Assembly: GCA_007118555.1 (NCBI GenBank)
Contig: SKRJ01000219.1
Span: forward strand, 1 to 8,994
Length of the DNA: 8,994 nt
Direction of reading: 5' to 3'
Source of the DNA: Anaerolineae bacterium
GTDB lineage: Bacteria; Chloroflexota; Anaerolineae; UBA1429
The notes beneath the pieces were generated by a model that saw only the letters and a program-made list of their open reading frames with translations, was not told the origin of the DNA and made no database searches. Below, piece by piece: positions 5,595 through 8,994 of the stretch. Numbering within the stretch: position 1 is the stretch's first letter; each line of letters opens with the position of its first letter. The translations under genes were made by a program, and so were the position numbers.

Positions 5595-6236
5595 TCAGGT
5601 GACCAGGTTGTGACGGATGGCGGTGGCGACCGCTTCGGTGCGGCTGGTGGCGCCCAGCTTGCCGATGATATGGCTGACGTGGCTCTTGACGGTGGATTCG
5701 CCAATGTACAGGCGCAGGGCGATCTCCATGTTGGTGAGGCCCTGTACCAGCAGGGCCAGCACCTCTCGCTCGCGAGGCGTGAGATCGTGGCCTGGCGGCG
5801 GGGGCTGGCGGGTGGCGCGGATCAGGGCCTGGGTGGCCTCGGGGGCCAGGGTGGGCCGCCCGGTGTGGGCCGCGCGCACCGCCTCGGCCAGCGCAATGTG
5901 CGACACGTTCTTGAGCAGATAGCCCACGGCGCCCGCCTGCAGAGCCCGCTTGACCAGATCGTCGTCGGAAAAGCTGCTCAGCGCCACGACCCGGACCTCC
6001 GGATGGCGTTCCGCGAGCTGATCGATGGCCTCCACGCCACCCATCACCGGCATGATCAGGTCCATGAGAACCACGTCGGGGCACAGCTCGTCGCAGAGAC
6101 GCAGGGCCTGTTCCCCGTTGCCGGCCTCGCCCACCAGCTCCAGATCGGCAAAGGCCGAGAGAAAGGCGCCCAGCCCGCTGCGCACCACGGGCTGATCGTC
6201 GACGATCAACACCCGAATGACATTGCCCTCGCTCAT
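5595..6236 (-). CDS. NarL/FixJ-family response regulator, REC plus LuxR-type HTH
   Basis: The 213-residue product has a receiver domain (about 6-122) with the acidic pair D13-D14, phospho-acceptor D59 in DVVLMDLIMP, switch serine S87 and conserved K109 in LLKN. A LuxR/GerE helix-turn-helix follows (about 150-210) with LTPREREVLALL (152-163), the N-M-E-I-A turn and the recognition helix STVKSHVSHIIGKL (181-194). It should be a DNA-binding regulator activated by phosphotransfer. Its ATG overlaps the stop of the kinase gene as ATGA, implying translational coupling and naming the kinase as its partner. GAGGAG (6250-6245) lies 8 bases upstream. A longer in-frame reading to 6800 runs through the kinase gene in another frame and is not real. 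Its targets cannot be told from the window; no obvious operator repeats were found. Confidence 0.95.
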   Translation of the reverse strand: MSEGNVIRVLIVDDQPVVRSGLGAFLSAFADLELVGEAGNGEQALRLCDELCPDVVLMDLIMPVMGGVEAIDQLAERHPEVRVVALSSFSDDDLVKRALQAGAVGYLLKNVSHIALAEAVRAAHTGRPTLAPEATQALIRATRQPPPPGHDLTPREREVLALLVQGLTNMEIALRLYIGESTVKSHVSHIIGKLGATSRTEAVATAIRHNLVT

Positions 6237-8536
6237 GATGAAATCTCCTCTCCTGGCGCATCCTTTTCCGCGGCCGTCTGCCGCTGTTGCGACCAGTATA
6301 GTGTTACCCGTGAGCCGGCGCCAGGCTCGCTGTCGATGACAAGCTGTGCCCCGATGGCGGCCGCCCGCTCGCCCATCATGCGCAGGCCCAGATGGTTGCC
6401 TGGCACCGTGCTGGGATCGAACCCGCGGCCATCGTCGCGGATCTCCAAACGCATCCTGGCTCGCTCGCTGCCCTCGCCCTCCGCCTGCAGGCTGACCCAG
6501 GCTCTCCCGGCCCCGGCGTGCTTGGCGATGTTGTTGAGGGACTCCTGTACGGTGCGGTACAGAGCCAGGCGCACTTCGTCGGGGAGATCCGGCAGGGCGT
6601 CTACCTCCAGATCGATGGGCAGGCGCGCCCGACCGGACACGGCGGCCACCAACTGGCCCAGAAGGTCCTCCAGTGGCGCGTTCAACAGCGCCTGGGGCCG
6701 CAGCTCGAGGAGCAGGGTACGCATCTCGGCCAGGGCGCCCTGGGTAAGCTCGCGGAGCTCGGCCTGGCGTCGCTGGGCCTCGGTGGGGTTCCTCTCCCAC
6801 AGCGTGGGGATCACGCCGGCCAGCAGGTTGGCCGAGAACAGGGTCTGGCTCACCGAGTCATGCAACTCGCGGGCCAGCCGGTTGCGCTCGGCGGCCACCG
6901 CCTCGACCTCGGCCCGCTCATAGAGCCGCGCGTTATCGGCGGCCATCGCCACCTGCCGGGCCATGGCCTCCAATAGGCTGTGTTGCTCGTCGGTGAGGGT
7001 GCGTTCCACAGGGGAGCCCAAGAGCAGCAGACCCTGCGGTCCGGAACGGGTAACCAAAGGAGCCACCACCGCGCATGACCAGCCAGCTGCCTGCAGGATC
7101 TCGCCCAGCGGTCCGGGCGCCTCATCCCTTGTGATGAGCGTGGTGTCGTTGTGGCTGCCGACGTCCTGGGCAAGGGAGCGGGGCGGATCGCTCACAACGC
7201 GCAGACGGGCCACAAGCTGCAACAGATCGCCGTCGGGTGCGACACGATAGGCGAGCCCCATGGGCCACGGGATCACATGCGCCATCTGCTCCAGGGCGGT
7301 CTGCAGCGTCTGGCGCATATCGAGCGAGCGCCCCAGCAGGTTCGCCAGTTGGTTCAGGGCTCCCAGTTCGTGGGTGCGATCGGCGACCCTGCGCTCGAGA
7401 CCATAGTACAGGGCCTGCAGCTCGGCCGACATCTGGTTAAAGCTGGTGGCCATCTGGTACAGCTCCCAATCGTCAGGCGGCTCGACCTGCCGCCCCAGGT
7501 CGCCCTGAGACATGGCCTGGGCCGCGCTGGTCAGCTCTTGCAGGGGGCGCATCAGCCGGCGCGCCTGCCAGCCCACCAGCAGACCGGGCAACACCAGGCC
7601 GACGCCCAAAAGCAACCAGAGCAGCCGCCCATAGCGGGAGCCGGTCTGCGAGAGGGTGGCCCAATCCTCGTCCTGGATGAGCCACCAGGCGGCGTTGGGC
7701 ACCGGCGCATAGCTGATCACGCGCTGAGCGCCTCCGGGCGCCCGCATCCGCCAGGCGCCGGGACCTTGGGTCGCGACGGCTCTGCTCGCCTGTTCGGGCA
7801 CCAGATCGGCCAGGTGGCCCGGGACCGGCGCCTCACCCACAAGATAACCCTGCCAATCCACAAGATAGACCCCCCGCTCGGTGCCCTCGCGCTGGCGCAG
7901 CAGCAGCCGGTAGAACGCGCTGCTATAGGCCGGCACATCGAGGCGAAAGAGGCCCGCCACCAGCACCGGCTCGCCGCCCTGGGCGCTGGTGATGATGGTG
8001 ATCGCCACGGTAGGCGCGCCCTCGGGGCCCACATACGCCACCTCGGTCCCCAGGAGGGCCGGCTCTCCGCGCATATAGCCCTGCACAAATGCGAGCTGCG
8101 ACCAGTCTTGCCCCACGGCGTCCATCCGACGGGGATCCGCGGCGGACACGTGCCCCGTGGCATCCACGATGACCACGCCCCCATCGAACACCTGCAGCTC
8201 GGGCATGGCGAGGCGCAAGGCCAGCATCTGCTCGCGGGGCGAGCCCGCAGGGCTCGGCGATTGGGTGGCCGCCGTAAGCCGGTTCATATAAGGGATCAGG
8301 TCCAGCGCCACCTGGTCGGCGGCCAGGCGTGTAAGAGCCTCGCTGCGTTCCAGCGCCAGCGACTCGACCACGCGATAGTAGGCTGTGAGGGTCAAGAGAA
8401 CTACGGCGATCAGGATCACCAGCGCGGGCAGGAGCGCCGCCAACACCAGACGGGTCTGCAGGCGCGGGCGGGATCCCAGGCCGAGCCACGCCGGCCAGCG
8501 GCGCTTGAGGGGTACGCGTTGACGCAGGTTGACCAT
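6233..8536 (-). CDS. Membrane sensor histidine kinase (extracytoplasmic sensor-HAMP-GAF-HisKA_3-HATPase)
   Basis: The 767-residue product has a transmembrane helix at about 29-53, a 250-residue extracytoplasmic region (about 54-300) of probable double-Cache type with strands such as VVIVDATGHVSAADP and GVYLVDWQGYLVG, and a second helix at about 304-324. A HAMP linker follows (about 322-378, RRLMRPLQELTSAAQ), then a coiled segment, a GAF domain (about 395-537), the HisKA_3 dimerisation helix with phospho-acceptor H559 in RELHDSVSQTL, and a HATPase_c domain with the N box (NNIAKHA, N668/N669), DDGRGFD (701-707) and GLRMMGERA (717-725). It is a NarX/DesK-class kinase. The start at 8536 has GAGGAG 7 bases upstream; an in-frame extension to 8950 overlaps the preceding gene and lacks support. 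The stop overlaps the response regulator ATG. The signal sensed is unknown; the Cache-like region suggests a small external ligand, with the GAF domain possibly adding a cytoplasmic input. Confidence 0.95.
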   Translation of the reverse strand: MVNLRQRVPLKRRWPAWLGLGSRPRLQTRLVLAALLPALVILIAVVLLTLTAYYRVVESLALERSEALTRLAADQVALDLIPYMNRLTAATQSPSPAGSPREQMLALRLAMPELQVFDGGVVIVDATGHVSAADPRRMDAVGQDWSQLAFVQGYMRGEPALLGTEVAYVGPEGAPTVAITIITSAQGGEPVLVAGLFRLDVPAYSSAFYRLLLRQREGTERGVYLVDWQGYLVGEAPVPGHLADLVPEQASRAVATQGPGAWRMRAPGGAQRVISYAPVPNAAWWLIQDEDWATLSQTGSRYGRLLWLLLGVGLVLPGLLVGWQARRLMRPLQELTSAAQAMSQGDLGRQVEPPDDWELYQMATSFNQMSAELQALYYGLERRVADRTHELGALNQLANLLGRSLDMRQTLQTALEQMAHVIPWPMGLAYRVAPDGDLLQLVARLRVVSDPPRSLAQDVGSHNDTTLITRDEAPGPLGEILQAAGWSCAVVAPLVTRSGPQGLLLLGSPVERTLTDEQHSLLEAMARQVAMAADNARLYERAEVEAVAAERNRLARELHDSVSQTLFSANLLAGVIPTLWERNPTEAQRRQAELRELTQGALAEMRTLLLELRPQALLNAPLEDLLGQLVAAVSGRARLPIDLEVDALPDLPDEVRLALYRTVQESLNNIAKHAGAGRAWVSLQAEGEGSERARMRLEIRDDGRGFDPSTVPGNHLGLRMMGERAAAIGAQLVIDSEPGAGSRVTLYWSQQRQTAAEKDAPGEEISS

Positions 8537-8547
8537 CGTCTGGCTCC

Positions 8548-8994
8548 TCAATCGACAAAGCGAAAACTGGCCACCACCCGGTCGAACTGCGCCAGGTTCT
8601 CGGCTGCCTGGGCGCGCCGCTCGGCAAAGCCCGACACGGGGTCCAACAGGGTCACGCGCCGCTCGGGAAAGCGGCGATGATGGACGACATAACGCACCAG
8701 CGACAGATCGTCGCCCAGGGGCTCGACGATGCGCAGAGCGGGCAGCCCTCCGATCTCGATCGGCTCGCTGCTGGTGGGCTCCCCGTGCATGGCGTCCAAC
8801 TCGTTCTCGTCGCCGATGGCAAACTCGATGCTGAACGGTGTGCCGGCGGCGCTTTCGGGCTGGGGGGGCGCCAGATAGACCGCCAGCTTGAGGCTGGGCG
8901 GCCCGATGGGAGGCATGTGGGGATCCTGCGCCAGCACCCGGATCGTCCAATCCTCGGGAATCTGCACGGAAAAGCCGTACTCTTGGTTGTGATA
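8548..8994 (-). CDS. Secreted or lipoprotein-like PsbP-type protein, C-terminal part
   Basis: The frame is open to the right edge, so the N-terminus is outside the window; 148 residues are visible, beginning YHNQEYGFSVQIPEDWTI. That opening, an aromatic/NxEYGFS segment followed by P-x-x-W, and the ending VVASFRFVD match the core of PsbP/DUF1795-like extracytoplasmic proteins that are common as lipoproteins in Chloroflexota and Firmicutes. A GGLPALRIVEP segment in the middle and a VRYVVHHRRF strand fit the same alpha/beta fold. The function is unknown. Its stop at 8550-8548 is 11 bases before the kinase start and overlaps the kinase ribosome binding site, so the genes are almost certainly co-transcribed, and the protein may work with the sensor outside the membrane. 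The expected signal peptide or lipobox should lie just beyond the edge. Confidence 0.75.
   Translation of the reverse strand, partial: YHNQEYGFSVQIPEDWTIRVLAQDPHMPPIGPPSLKLAVYLAPPQPESAAGTPFSIEFAIGDENELDAMHGEPTSSEPIEIGGLPALRIVEPLGDDLSLVRYVVHHRRFPERRVTLLDPVSGFAERRAQAAENLAQFDRVVASFRFVD

Noticed and set aside
6237..6800. N-terminal extension of the response regulator frame
   Set aside because: This part is another frame of the kinase gene; the receiver domain begins at the ATG at 6236 with its own ribosome binding site.
5610..6923. 437-codon open frame on the plus strand
   Set aside because: It is antisense to the response regulator and the kinase C-terminus, with no family features.
7151..8680. 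509-codon open frame on the plus strand
   Set aside because: It is antisense to the histidine kinase, which has clear domains and a good start; the frame is a GC-bias artefact with no motif.

Overview
The window is GC-rich bacterial DNA, and every gene I can support lies on the minus strand, so the natural reading direction is from high to low coordinates. The best guess for the source is a member of the Chloroflexota (Anaerolineae/Caldilineae-like). The support is a lipoprotein with a Thr/Pro 'TPTPSPTPTP' linker after its lipobox, a secreted protein opening with a 'YHNQEYGFS..PEDW' motif, a NarL-type two-component pair with a large sensor, and a CarD regulator. This is inference from style, not a marker-gene placement.

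From right to left, the first block (5595-8994) looks like one operon. It holds the 3' part of a YGFS/PxxW-type gene, then after 11 bases a membrane histidine kinase with extracytoplasmic sensor, HAMP, GAF and HisKA_3/HATPase domains, then a NarL/FixJ response regulator whose ATG overlaps the kinase stop (ATGA). Beyond it lies 5245-5594, with no large gene. It does hold a 27-codon hydrophobic ORF behind a perfect AGGAGG. At 4766-5244 is a decayed two-part module: a frameshifted gene of a small nuclease/toxin-like family (PBECR-like, by recollection) leading into a DUF2283 protein.

The middle block (2481-4667) is a single-gene unit with a near-consensus sigma-70 promoter (TTGACC-N17-TATAAT). 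It encodes a 705-residue lipoprotein that joins a periplasmic-binding-protein-like N-terminal region to a CapA (PGA_cap) metallophosphatase-like domain in which several usual metal ligands are replaced. A 14-bp perfect hairpin follows it.

The left block (1-2291) is the most unusual. An extended -10 promoter at 2263-2291 fires into about 470 bases without a convincing protein gene, then rpsU (S21), rpsC (S3, TTG start), an intrinsic terminator, and carD. The roughly 425-base untranslated stretch can fold into several strong hairpins, and its predicted 5' end is perfectly complementary over 10 bases to a segment shortly before the rpsU ribosome binding site. That suggests a large structured leader or non-coding RNA. 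rpsC is normally embedded in the S10 operon, so finding it alone with rpsU and carD is itself odd. At the left edge an open reading frame runs out of the window.

The main candidate for something undescribed is the structured transcript in front of rpsU-rpsC. The rest is mostly recognisable, with a pseudogene, a small-protein candidate and an atypical CapA-family active site as secondary points.
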